64,000 bases of DNA from Muraenolepis orangiensis. Taxonomy: Eukaryota > Chordata > Actinopteri > Gadiformes > Muraenolepididae. The stretch lies in assembly GCA_027704905.1 (NCBI GenBank), contig CM051001.1, positions 26,209,237-26,273,236 on the forward strand. The letters run 5' to 3'. Of the stretch, positions 52,564 to 64,000 are shown one piece after another. Position 1 is the stretch's first letter. Every line of letters starts with the position of its first letter. Made by a program: the position numbers and the translations under genes. The notes under the pieces were generated by a model that worked only from the letters and a program-made list of their open reading frames with translations, was not told the DNA's origin and did not search any database.

Positions 52564-53132
52564 GTGTATATATATATATATACACACACACACATATATA
52601 TACACACACACACACATTATATATACACACACAATATAAACACATTGTATACACACATATATATATATAATACACACACACACACACATTCATATATCAT
52701 ACACACCCGTTATACACACGAAGCAGGCACAAAGTAACACTACGCTACAAAGTACTTGAAGAAGTTACTTCAGAGACGTCAACCCGTTGGACCAGAACCT
52801 TCTCTCGCGGTCTCGCTCCTCCTAACTCCTTACTAAGGAGAACTACACCCAGCCCGAGGTCCCCTTAGGCCGATCGATCAGCTCATCGATCACCACATAC
52901 CGGTACCTTGGTCTCCCCCCCGCCGTGTCTCCCCCCGGCGGACGGCGTCCTCCAGCCGGTAGAAGCCGAGGGTCTCCGGTAGCCCCGCCGCCGTCACGCC
53001 GCCTCTCCCCGACACGGGAGCTCCGTGCTCCCACGGCCGCGGGGGTCTCCGCCGCTTCAGCTCTTCGGTGTCCGCTTCCTTCCCGTCGTCCAGCGCCTTC
53101 GGACCGGAGGAGCAGCCCGTCACGTCCGCCAT
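43285..53132 (-). CDS. tapt1: TAPT1, complete coding region in 14 exons
   Basis: Multi-pass membrane protein of the Tapt1/CMV receptor-like family, linked in vertebrates to primary cilia and axial skeletal patterning. Exons: 53132-52901, 52446-52316, 51783-51665, 49346-49184, 48166-48031, 47789-47692, 47365-47296, 46938-46858, 45413-45304, 44924-44865, 44733-44665, 44580-44504, 44317-44181, 43601-43285. Phases agree and the total is exactly 1800 nt (599 residues; human 567). Landmarks: ETLGFY near residue 60, [138 protein letters not shown], and the invariant C-terminus [18 protein letters not shown]. The N-terminus and the Pro/Ser/Thr-rich segment before the C-terminus are the variable parts. 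Introns are dominated by tandem repeats. Confidence 0.98.
43605..43860. repeat. Minisatellite at the tapt1 exon 14 acceptor
   Basis: ACATCACAGAGGAGAACATC units begin about 10 bases upstream of the last-exon acceptor. Confidence 0.93.
45045..45115 (-). mobile_element. Short LINE-tail-like repeat, copy 1
   Basis: TTCTCCATATGCAAGAACAA, TGGAACGCTT and CCCTTCCCTCC are shared with 50825-50890. Both copies lie in tapt1 introns. Confidence 0.45.
45421..46848. repeat. 1.4-kb homogeneous minisatellite in tapt1 intron 8
   Basis: About 35 units of roughly 40 bp (GGTTAGACAGTACAGAGACG, GGTCATTAAGGAGCAGGTAG). It starts at the exon 9 acceptor and ends near exon 8, so it is nearly the whole intron. A stray unit is at 47981-48019. 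Confidence 0.97.
46950..47260. other. tapt1 intron 7, nothing recognised
   Basis: Unique-looking sequence between exons 8 and 7, with a short TG repeat near exon 7. Confidence 0.6.
48193..48330. repeat. 21-bp minisatellite at the tapt1 exon 5 acceptor
   Basis: CTCAGACCGACAGGAAGTACA units. Confidence 0.93.
48885..49170. repeat. ATGATGTC minisatellite at the tapt1 exon 4 donor
   Basis: GATGATGTCATGATGATGTC units, interrupted by an L2 tail. Confidence 0.9.
48954..49012 (+). mobile_element. L2-type 3' tail in a tapt1 intron
   Basis: GTAAGTCGATTTGGATAAAA followed by GCGTCTGCCAAATG and TAAATG repeats, as in the L2 copies at 21-23 kb. It is embedded in an ATGATGTC minisatellite. Confidence 0.55.
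49410..50800. other. tapt1 intron 3 (part), nothing recognised besides short repeats
   Basis: No coding exon of tapt1 is missing here, since exons 3 and 4 join in phase. Confidence 0.6.
50080..50165. repeat. 15-bp minisatellite
   Basis: CACTGTCCTGTCAGT, six copies. Confidence 0.93.
50810..50895 (-). mobile_element. Short LINE-tail-like repeat, copy 2
   Basis: CAAGATTCAAGATG tail followed by the sequence shared with 45045-45115. Confidence 0.45.
51070..51102 (-). CDS. tapt1: Candidate in-frame tapt1 microexon (33 nt, or 9 nt with an inner acceptor)
   Basis: Between tapt1 exons 3 and 4. CCCTGCAG, then 33 nt, then GTATGA; the phase matches both neighbours and would insert residues [10 protein letters not shown] in the loop after TLPCCGA. 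A nested acceptor TTACTGCAG would leave only GAGGAACAG. The human protein has no such insert, so this may be cryptic. Confidence 0.25.
51568..51650. repeat. TG microsatellite at the tapt1 exon 3 donor
   Basis: Begins 15 bases after the donor. Confidence 0.95.
51925..52255. repeat. 60-bp minisatellite, copy in tapt1 intron 2
   Basis: Five to six units of the same family as 37090-37595 (ACTACTAGAGAGGGAGTAGG). Confidence 0.95.
52460..52700. repeat. TATA/CACA microsatellite cluster in tapt1 intron 1
   Basis: Alternating AT and CA runs. Confidence 0.9.
52901..53132 (-). CDS. tapt1: tapt1 exon 1
   Basis: Begins [20 protein letters not shown] in a GC-rich context and ends ...GDQGT plus one base before GTATGT. 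The base completes Glu with exon 2, giving GT-EPSLARF, matching human RTELSLLRF. The ETLGFY motif is conserved; the rest of the N-terminus is low-complexity and lineage-specific. Confidence 0.95.
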
Positions 53133-53400
53133 TTTTTTTACTCACCTCCGCCGCTGTGCTACGTCATCGTCGTTTCCGAGGACAACAAACCACCACGCGA
53201 CACGACACGTCATGACGTCTACACACACACACGTGTCATCATTCGCACTGACCGCTAGGGGGCGCCAGAGCTCCACCAAACAGCATACTGGACCACATGT
53301 GCGTGTGCAGCTAATAGGCCTATATCACAGTAGATTAGAACGCCGGAAGTACCCGTTAAAAATCGCTGAAGCAGTGTATCCCAAGTTCCGGTTAATGCAT
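53133..53400 (-). promoter_or_regulatory. tapt1 promoter with CRE-like and ETS-like sites
   Basis: GC/CpG-rich sequence just upstream of the tapt1 ATG. ACGTCATGACGT at 53207-53218 is a perfect 12-bp palindrome of two CRE half-sites, and a third half-site, ACGTCA, lies at 53161-53166. ETS-like CCGGAAGT is at 53343-53350 and TTCCGG at 53386-53391. Promoter function is inferred from position and motif clustering. Confidence 0.5.
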
Positions 53401-53417
53401 TCAGCTTGGCATTCACC

Positions 53418-53630
53418 ATGGAGGACAGTTATTGCTGGACAACATCGCTGCATAACCTTCCAAAAGTCGGTCCAGACGATGCGGTTCAACTAGTGAATGA
53501 ACACTACAGTGAAGAAGTCTACATCCGAATCATACAATTCCCCGACATTGTCTTGTGGCTCTATCTGGATATATATCGCCATATAACACATACATTTACA
53601 TTTCATTTAGTTATATTTTGTTTATACTAG
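53418..53630 (+). CDS. Possible divergent short ORF upstream of tapt1
   Basis: An ATG in a Kozak-like context (CACCATGG) opens a 70-codon frame beginning MEDSYCWTTSLHNLPKVG. The second half runs into the 3' tail of a LINE (from about 53575), so only the first 35-40 codons could be original. It may be a first exon of a divergent transcript or a mobile-element remnant. I do not recognise it. Confidence 0.2.
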   Translation: MEDSYCWTTSLHNLPKVGPDDAVQLVNEHYSEEVYIRIIQFPDIVLWLYLDIYRHITHTFTFHLVIFCLY

Positions 53631-53752
53631 TTTATTTTGTTGTTATTTCGTTTTTAGGTATTAGTATACTTTGTGTGCATTTATTCCCCGTCTCAACTGT
53701 TGCACCTTAATTTCCCTCCGGATAAATAAAGTCATCTTGAATCTTGAATAAC
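53575..53752 (+). mobile_element. LINE 3' end with GAATCTT tail
   Basis: CAACTGTTGCACCTTAATTT, CCCTCCGGATAAATAAAGTC, then a short CTTGAAT tail. Homologous to 23800-23990. Confidence 0.65.
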
Positions 53753-53759
53753 AAAGGTG

Positions 53760-54600
53760 ATTTTGTGTAAAAGCAGAGGTATGCCTATGTATATAATATA
53801 GGCGATTTATTTGATGGATTTCAATGTACCTTTTCATTTATGTGTTAATATTTAGTGTGCAGCTGTATATTTTCTAAAAGGGAATGCCTGTTCTTGTGAA
53901 TATGAGTTGTCTTAAAATAAAAGTGCTTGTGACATACTTGTGGCATTGAGTTAAAACCGAATTTGTATAAAATACCTATAGATAGAGATATGTATATATC
54001 TATATATAGATGGAGATATGTATATATCTATATATCTCGTATATCGCGACGCAGCCAAAAAATACCGGGTTTTGGTCGTATCGCCCAGCCCTACTTTTGG
54101 GACCAGTGCTTTAAATCACACACATACCCGACAATATGTGGCTCTATTCGGATGAGAGATGGAGTGTATGTGGGGGTCAGGACCAGTGCTTTTAATCACA
54201 CACATACCCGACATTATTAGCCTATTCCGCCCACCTTTCGAGACGTATATGCTCTCCTTGTCAAAGTGCAAACTGCAGACATACGCGCTACCCCTGAGAA
54301 CATGAAACGAGGGACCTTCATCCTCCTTATCAGCCTCACACAAGACTTGCGGAGGAGTTTGTCTTTCGGTAATGGTGTAAACGGAGGTAGGGCTGTCTTT
54401 GTTTAGACGTTGAGCAGCCGGTACATTACAATAACAGAGAGGAGAGGAGGCGGCCACAGTTTGTCCCGTATCTGGGGTAACTACCGGAAGAAAGAGTACA
54501 CTGCTCACGGCTCCGGAAGCAGGAAGTGTGATAAAGGCCTATTAATCCCTGATTGGCCTGTTTTTCAAAACAACCGAGGAACTCAATTAAAAGCAGAGTC
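53760..54600. other. tapt1-ldb2 intergenic sequence with decayed DNA-element pieces
   Basis: A GTATCGCCCAGCCCTA terminus-like motif near 54080 and a duplicated GACCAGTGCTT...AATCACACACATACCCGAC segment (54103 and 54181). The minus-strand 54300-54200 translation contains AYVCSLHFDKESI, faintly THAP-like. Confidence 0.3.
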
Positions 54601-54627
54601 AGCAGCAGTCTGTTTTGTAAGCACTGC

Positions 54628-54633
54628 TTTATT
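54628..54633 (-). terminator. Candidate ldb2 polyadenylation signal
   Basis: AATAAA on the minus strand, about 1.6 kb after the ldb2 stop. This would give a 3' UTR containing the purine-rich array and the 50-bp minisatellite at 55030-55235. Position-based inference only. Confidence 0.3.
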
Positions 54634-55024
54634 GGAACACATAATGGTAAAGCATACACACCAGACACGTCAACAGCTGCTATATCCTGTACACATGGGC
54701 TTTCTAATACACTAATAGGGCTCAAACATATCGTTTAGAAATGGGATAACCTTGCGGAAACAAATGCACAAATAAATACTTTCAAATGTAGAAAGACTTT
54801 TCCTTTCGGCAGGTTTCTGGTTCAACAGAAGAAGAAGAAGAAGAAGAAGTAAGTCTGGGCGGAGGGTCTAGATAGAGGACCAACCAGGAGACACCCAGGG
54901 GACCCGGTCTGTAGGGGACCTCTCCTCGGACGCTGCTTTGGCACTGCTCTAGCTATTGATTGAGATGGAAGAGATGGCGCTGCACCAGCCTACAGAAATG
55001 AGACCAGGAACGCTCTCCCCGGGT

Positions 55025-55235
55025 GGAGGTGCTCCACCTCTATGTACAGAGCTACACCTCTCCCAGCTCTCTGGGTCAAGGTCCTCCACCTCTATGAACA
55101 GAGCTACACCTCTCCCAGCTCTCTGGGTGGAGGTCCTCCACCTCTATGAACAGAGCTACACCTCTCCCAGCTCTCCGGGTGGAGGTCCTCCACCTCTATG
55201 TAGAGAGCTACACCTCTCCCAGCTCAACCACCATG
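55025..55235. repeat. 50-bp minisatellite, probable ldb2 3' UTR
   Basis: Four units containing GAGCTACACCTCTCCCAGCT. Confidence 0.93.
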
Positions 55236-55864
55236 GGTGCACCTTTTTTTTTTTTAAAGTTCACATTTCAAAACAAACAGAAAAAGGTTCTATAGAATCA
55301 TGCAGGAAATGTTGTGGAGCCTCAGGTTGCTGAAGGTCCAGAAGATCACGTCCAGAAGATCCCGTTCACGAGATCACGTCCAGAAGATCCCGGTCAGAGA
55401 ATCCCGTTCTGAAGATCTCGTTCTGAAGACCACTGGAGGAGCGGCTTCTCCCCGGGGGGTAAATCACAACATGATTCAACGGATCAGAAGAGAAACACCA
55501 ACAGACTAGAAACACAAGATCGGAGTTCACAACACGGCCCATAGAACACAGACGGGCCGCCGGGGTCCCAATAAAAACTCATGTCTTCTGCAGGATGGAA
55601 CCACCGCCCTACTGGAGACACTCTGGACACCAACCAGACATCATGTGACCTGCGGATCCACCAATCAAAAGGAGTTCCTCCAGAGTTCAGTCTCAAAAGT
55701 TCCTTCCTGGAGGAAAATGTCCCAAGATCCTTCATTCTTTACAAAACGCTCCCGCTACGCCACGTTAGCTTCAGTTAGCTTCACGTGGACCAGACAGGAA
55801 GTAGTCTTATGAACGGGGGGGGGGGGGGGGTATTGCTGCCAGGCTGTTGGTGGTTCTCTGGAGA

Positions 55865-56222
55865 CTGGAGAGATTCTCCACCTTCTGTGGAGGTGAAGGA
55901 GGAGGTGGAGGAAGTGAGGGGTTGTATTTGGGAGGAGGAGGAGGTGGAGGTGAGGGGTTACAGGTGGTGGAGGAAGAGGAGGAGGAGGTTAGGGGTTTCA
56001 GGAGGTGGTGGTGGTGAGGGGTTACAGGTGCATGGAGGAGAAGGAGGAGGAGGAGGTGGAGGTGAGGGGTTACAGGTGGTGAAGGAAGAGGAGGAGGAGT
56101 TGAGGGGTTTCCGGAGGTGGTGGAGGAGGTGAGGGTTCAGGTGGGGAGGAGGTGGAGTGAGGGTTCCAGGTGGTGGAGGAGGAGGTGGAGGTGAGGGGTT
56201 CCAGGTGTGTAGAGGAGGTGGT
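55865..56222. repeat. GGAGGTGGAGGTGAGGGGTT purine-rich minisatellite next to the ldb2 stop codon
   Basis: Imperfect GGAGG units through most of the proximal 3' UTR. Confidence 0.9.
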
Positions 56223-56223
56223 G

Positions 56224-59286
<3,063 letters not shown>

Positions 59287-59289
59287 CTG

Positions 59290-59298
59290 AAATATGTT

Positions 59299-59335
<37 letters not shown>

Positions 59336-59387
59336 CTCTTATCATCATCATTATTATTATTATTAATAATATTATTATTATTATCAA

Positions 59388-59420
<33 letters not shown>

Positions 59421-59443
59421 CAATATTATTATTATAATCATCA

Positions 59444-59489
<46 letters not shown>

Positions 59490-60000
59490 CATTACTATCA
59501 TCATAATTATAATAATTATTATTATCATTGTCATTATTATTATTATCATCATTTTTATCATTATTATTATTATCATCATTATTGTTATTATAAACATTAT
59601 TATCATTACTATTAAGATTATTATTTATTATTATAATAATTATTATAATAACTATCATTAGTTTTATAATTAACATTATTATTATTGTAATCTTTATTAT
59701 TATTATCATCAGTATCATTATCATTATTATTATCATTATTATTTTCATAAACATTATAATTACCATCATTATTATCATTAATATTATTATCATTAATATT
59801 ATTATTATTATTGTCATTATTATTGTAATAATGATTATTATCATTCTAATTAGTATAATAATTAGAATAATAATTATTAACATTTGTATTAATATTAACA
59901 TAATTATTATAATTATTATCTAATAATAATAATATTAAATATATTATTATCATCATTATCATTATTATCAGTATTATTATAAACTACATTTTGTACTCAT
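59290..60000. repeat. 700-bp ATC/ATT repeat
   Basis: (ATC)n grading into imperfect ATT, starting four bases from the ldb2 exon acceptor (minus strand). Confidence 0.95.
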
Positions 60001-60174
60001 TTTTACACATTGCACCTTTGATTATTATATTATTATATAATTATATTGTTGTATTATTATGCTTTTATATTATTATATTATTTTGTTATTATTTAGCAAT
60101 TCTGTTTTGACACCAAAATGTATTCCGTTGTCGGAGAACAAATGTAATCTAAACATGCATCACATCACGATAAC

Positions 60175-60209
<35 letters not shown>

Positions 60210-60234
60210 ATAATTACATTACTATAACATCACT

Positions 60235-60475
60235 ATACCATAACCCTAACCCTATCGATAACCATAACTATTACTGTAACATAAACCATAACCATAACTT
60301 TATCAATAACATAACATAACCATAACATAAACCATAACTATATCAATAACATATCAATAACATAACATAAACCATAACCATAACTTTATCAATAACATAT
60401 CAATAACATAACATAAACCATAACCATAACTTTATCAATAACATATAACATAACCATAACTTAACCAGCACAACA
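60235..60475. repeat. ACCATAAC/TATCAATAACAT minisatellite
   Basis: Imperfect units around CATAACCATAACTTTATCAA. Confidence 0.9.
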
Positions 60476-60484
60476 CAACAGAAC

Positions 60485-61480
60485 CTAAAACATTCACCCA
60501 GGGGAGGGAGGGGCTGAGGGGACAGAGGAGAAGGGGAGAGAAGGGAGGAGGGGAGGAGGGAGGGGGGGAGAGTAGGGGGAGGAGGTGAGATGAGGGAGGG
60601 GGGGGGTGAGGGGGAGGAGGGGAGGAGGGAGGGGGGAAGAGGAGAGGGAGGAGGTGAGATGAGGGAGGGGGGGGAGAGGGGGAGGAGGGGGGAGAGGGGA
60701 GGAGGGAGAGGAGGGAGGGGGAGGGGAGGGGAGGAGGGGAGGAGGGAGGGGGGGAGAGGAGAGGGAGGAGGGAGATGAGGGAGGGGGGGGAGAGGGGGAG
60801 GAGGTGAGATGAGGGAGGGGGGGGGGAGGGAGGGGGAGGAGGGGAGGGAGGGAGGGGGGGAGGAGGGGAGGGAGGGAGAGAGGGAGGGGGGGAGAGGGGG
60901 GAGGGAGGAGGGAGGGGGGGAGAGGGGGAGGAGGGAGGTGAGGGAGTGGGGGGGAGAGGGGGAGGAGGTGAGAGAGGGAGTGGGGGGAGAGGGGGAGGAG
61001 GTGGGAGGAGGGAGGGGGAGGTGGGAGGAGGGAGGGGGGGGAAGAGGGGGAGGAGGTGAGAGAGGGAGTGGGGGGGAGAGGGGGGAGGAGGTGAGAGGAG
61101 GGAGGGGGGGAGAGGGGGAGGAGGGAGATGAGGGAGGGGGGGAGAGGGGGAGGAGGTGAGATGAGGGAGTGGGGGGGAGAGGGGGAGGAGGTGAGATGAG
61201 GGAGTGGGGGGGAGAGGGGGAGGAGGTGAGATGAGGGAGTGGGGGGAGAGGGGGAGGAGGTGGTGAGGAGGGAGGGGGGGAAGAGGGGGAGGAGGTGAGG
61301 TGAGGGAGGGGGGGAGAGGGGGAGGAGGTGAGATGAGGGAGTGGGGGTGAGGTGAGGGCAGGGTTGGGAGCTGTGGGGGGGAGGTTAGGAGGCAGTGGGG
61401 TGGGGGAGGGAGAGGGAGGGGAGTATATGTGGGGGGAGGGAGGTTGAGGAGGCGTGGGGGGGAGAGAGAGGGTGGGGGGG
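60485..61480. repeat. 1-kb near-pure polypurine minisatellite
   Basis: GGGGGAGAGGGGGAGGAGGT and GAGATGAGGGAGT units, with almost no pyrimidines on the plus strand apart from regular single T. Confidence 0.97.
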
Positions 61481-61565
61481 GTAATAACAGCAGAGCCAGC
61501 AGACAGAATCGCTGTGGTCACGTGCACACGTGCACACACATGCATGTGAGCTGCACATCTATAGA

Positions 61566-61567
<2 letters not shown>

Positions 61568-61627
<60 letters not shown>

Positions 61628-61846
61628 CATGTGCACGAGAAACAGCCATGCATGCTTATATTTTGTATTTTCACATCAATGCTCAACAAGAGTCTAAAGA
61701 GTTGCTCAACAGCTGTGGCATGGAATAATGAACATAAAATATATAATATCAAATGAATTCAATAAAATAAAATAATATCAAATAAAATAAGTAGTATAAA
61801 TAAAATAAGTAGTATTAGTAGTAGTAGAAGTATAGTCATAGTAGTA

Positions 61847-61887
<41 letters not shown>

Positions 61888-61910
61888 GTAGAAGTATAGT
61901 CATAGTAGTA

Positions 61911-61954
<44 letters not shown>

Positions 61955-61977
61955 GTAGAAGTATAGTCATAGTAGTA

Positions 61978-62015
<38 letters not shown>

Positions 62016-62060
62016 TAGAAGTATAGTCATAGTAGTATAGTAGTAGTAGTAGTTGTAGTA

Positions 62061-62092
<32 letters not shown>

Positions 62093-62095
62093 TAT
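61568..62095. repeat. CA microsatellite and GTA repeat
   Basis: (CA)n at 61568-61624; (GTA)n with AGTATAGTCATAGTAGTATA spacers at 61805-62095. Confidence 0.95.
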
Positions 62096-62399
62096 ATCAT
62101 AATATATTATAATACTTGATAGCAATGATATAGACAATGATAGCTTATTGTCTTTTTGAGTTGAGCATTCATGACCAACCCCCCAACATGCATCCCATAA
62201 TACTCGTTATGTTAGCTGTGTTAGCATGTTAGCTGTGTTAGCTACGGTTAGCTACGGGAGACATAGTCACCTTTTTTGTGGTTGGTGGGGAATATTTCTG
62301 TTTTGAAGTTCTGCGGGTGTCCAGCTGGGGAACCAAGACCAAGATAGAGTTGAAGGAGGAGAAAAATATGGTTTGGGTTCTTCATCTTCTTTAGAACAT

Positions 62400-63035
62400 C
62401 AGGACAGAGGACCAGAGACCAGAGACCAAGAGACAAGGGACCAGAGACCCAGAGACCAGAGACTAGAGACCAGAGACCAGAGGACCAGAGACCAAGAGAC
62501 AAGGGACCAGAGACTCAGAGACCAGGGACCAGAGACCCAGAGACCCAGAGACCCAGAGACCAGAGACCAAGAGACCAGAGACCAAGAGACCAGAGACCAG
62601 AGACCAGAGACCAAGAGACTAGAGACCAGAGACCCAGAGACCAGAGACCAAGAGACTAGAGACCAGAGACCAAGAGACCAGAGACCAGAGACCAAGAGAC
62701 CAGAGACCAAGAGACTAGAGACTAGAGACTAGAGACCAGAGACCCAGAGACCCAGAGACCAGAGACCAGAGACCAGAGACCAGAGACCAGAGACCAAGAG
62801 ACCAGAGACCCAGAGACCAGAGACCAGAGACCAAGAGACCAGAGACCAAGAGACTAGAGACCAGAGACCAATAGACCAATAGACCAGAGACCAGAGACCA
62901 AGAGACTAGAGACCAGAGACCCAGAGACCAGAGACTAGAGACCAGAGACCAGAGGACCAGAGGACCAGAGACAAGAGACCAGAGACCAGAGACCAGAGGA
63001 CCAGAGACCAGAGGGCCAGAGACCAGAGACCTAGA
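62400..63035. repeat. CCAGAGA minisatellite
   Basis: About 80 units of CCAGAGA with CCAAGAGA and CCCAGAGA variants, 7-8 bp. Confidence 0.97.
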
Positions 63036-63039
63036 AAAG

Positions 63040-64000
63040 CAGACTGATTGACTAAACCTTTCAATGGATGAACATCAAGTAAAGTAAAACCTGACCAGGT
63101 GAGATCAGGTGTGTACTTCACCATGACAAGATGAGCAGCTAAAGGGAAGATACTCAAAACAATCAAAAATCCTTAATCATAAATCATAAATGTTCGTAGA
63201 TGTATTGTCAATGAAGAGAAGCCCTTAGTGACGACCTCTGGGAACCCAACAGGGAGATGTGATGTAAGTTAGTCTCTCTGTGAGACAAGCGATAAATCAG
63301 TCACAACAAGTCACGTCTTTATGGGCTTCCTCCCCGACCTCTGACCCCTCATTGTGGGGTAAACCCGTCTATTGTTTTCTTCTGTTGTTCCCGTAGAGGC
63401 TTTTTCGTGACGCACTAGAATCCCTTCCATTTCCACCCAAAACCAAAACTTTATCGGAGCGTAAAACACGTCCGAGTTTTCCTTCCTGCCGAAAGTTGGA
63501 GCGGCTTCCTGTCCGAAGAAGAATAGCAGGAAGAGATAAAGACTCCCGACCTCCAGAATGAAATCTCCGCTTTCTGTCCTGACAAAAGCAGCGCAGGATG
63601 GCGTGCGAGGAACCGTGTCCGCGACAGGACAAATAATATTTTCATCCCCGAAAAAAACGTCAAATAAGACGAAAACAGACAGAGCGCTCCGGGGATGACC
63701 TTTGACCTTGCGACACCACAGCCTGGACCTAAAATCTGGTGCCTTCCACAAATAAGAGATGAATATGAATCACAAGGTTTCATATTCATCTCTTGGTCCC
63801 TTCAGTCTCTGGTCTGGATCAGGTCCTGGGAGACCCAGACAGCCTCCCTCAGTGGTGTATCGGACGTGATTAAAGCTCCAGGATGTAAAGTCTTGCGGCG
63901 GGGGGGGGGGGGGGGGGGGGAGACATGGTCCCGCCCAGTTGTACTCTTGATAAAACACCATCGGAGGGTTTAGAACTTGCGACCCGCTGACACAGACGCA
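63040..64000. other. ldb2 intron, no exon recognised
   Basis: Largely unique sequence with a 16-bp stem-loop (63754-63794) and a poly-G run (63899-63921). Confidence 0.6.

Noticed and set aside
54116..54508. Minus-strand 130-codon ORF with VCSLHFDKE resembling a THAP finger
   Set aside because: The N-terminal C2CH half is not visible, and the frame overlaps duplicated DNA-element sequence; too weak to call a gene.
60238..60480. Telomere-like CCCTAA motifs
   Set aside because: Only one or two CCTAACCCTA units; the rest is a different CCATAAC repeat.
60400..61752. 450-codon Pro/Ser-rich ORF on the minus strand
   Set aside because: It is a translation of the purine-rich minisatellite and has no start context or homologous domain.
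63311..63789. Overlapping 110-146-codon minus-strand ORFs
   Set aside because: No similarity to the missing ldb2 exons (which should contain CLFQKWQRMVAPP-like sequence) and no splice-consistent boundaries.

Overview
This window is a piece of a ray-finned (teleost) fish chromosome. It carries three protein genes, all on the minus strand: prom1 (prominin-1), tapt1 (transmembrane anterior posterior transformation 1) and the 3' end of ldb2 (LIM-domain-binding protein 2). The gene order and shared orientation PROM1-TAPT1-LDB2 match the human 4p15.32 neighbourhood, which independently supports the calls. Reasons for a teleost: L2-type and Rex1/CR1-like LINEs, hAT-like MITEs, a Ty3/gypsy remnant with fish-type pol, and extreme tandem-repeat density. 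That density recalls gadiform (cod-like) genomes, but the assignment to that group is a weak inference.

Layout. Positions 169-39131 hold prom1. I could rebuild the whole reading frame from 24 exons with matching phases and GT/AG boundaries: 852 codons plus stop, or 858 with a candidate 18-nt microexon. About 39.1-43.3 kb is the prom1-tapt1 intergenic region. Positions 43285-53132 hold tapt1 complete in 14 exons (599 codons plus stop). About 53.1-56.2 kb is the tapt1 promoter and the ldb2 3' side. Positions 56224-59286 hold the last two coding exons of ldb2, which continues beyond the right edge; 59.3-64 kb is ldb2 intron.

The genes do not form an operon or pathway. PROM1 is a pentaspan protein of membrane protrusions and photoreceptor discs, TAPT1 is a multi-pass protein tied to cilia and axial patterning, and LDB2 is a nuclear adaptor for LIM-homeodomain factors. 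What links them here is conserved synteny.

Most non-coding DNA is tandem repeat (CA, GA, AT, GGA and ATT microsatellites and more than 25 minisatellites). Embedded in it are a Ty3/gypsy remnant, two L2 copies, Rex1/CR1-like LINE pieces, and hAT-like elements. One hAT-like element has 8-bp target duplications and a 55-bp internal palindrome.

I found no new enzyme or defence system. The most unusual signal is that several prom1 introns consist of minisatellites that begin at the exon edge. In three introns (after exons 6, 14 and 16) each repeat unit carries a copy of the authentic 5' splice site, giving arrays of potential decoy donors.
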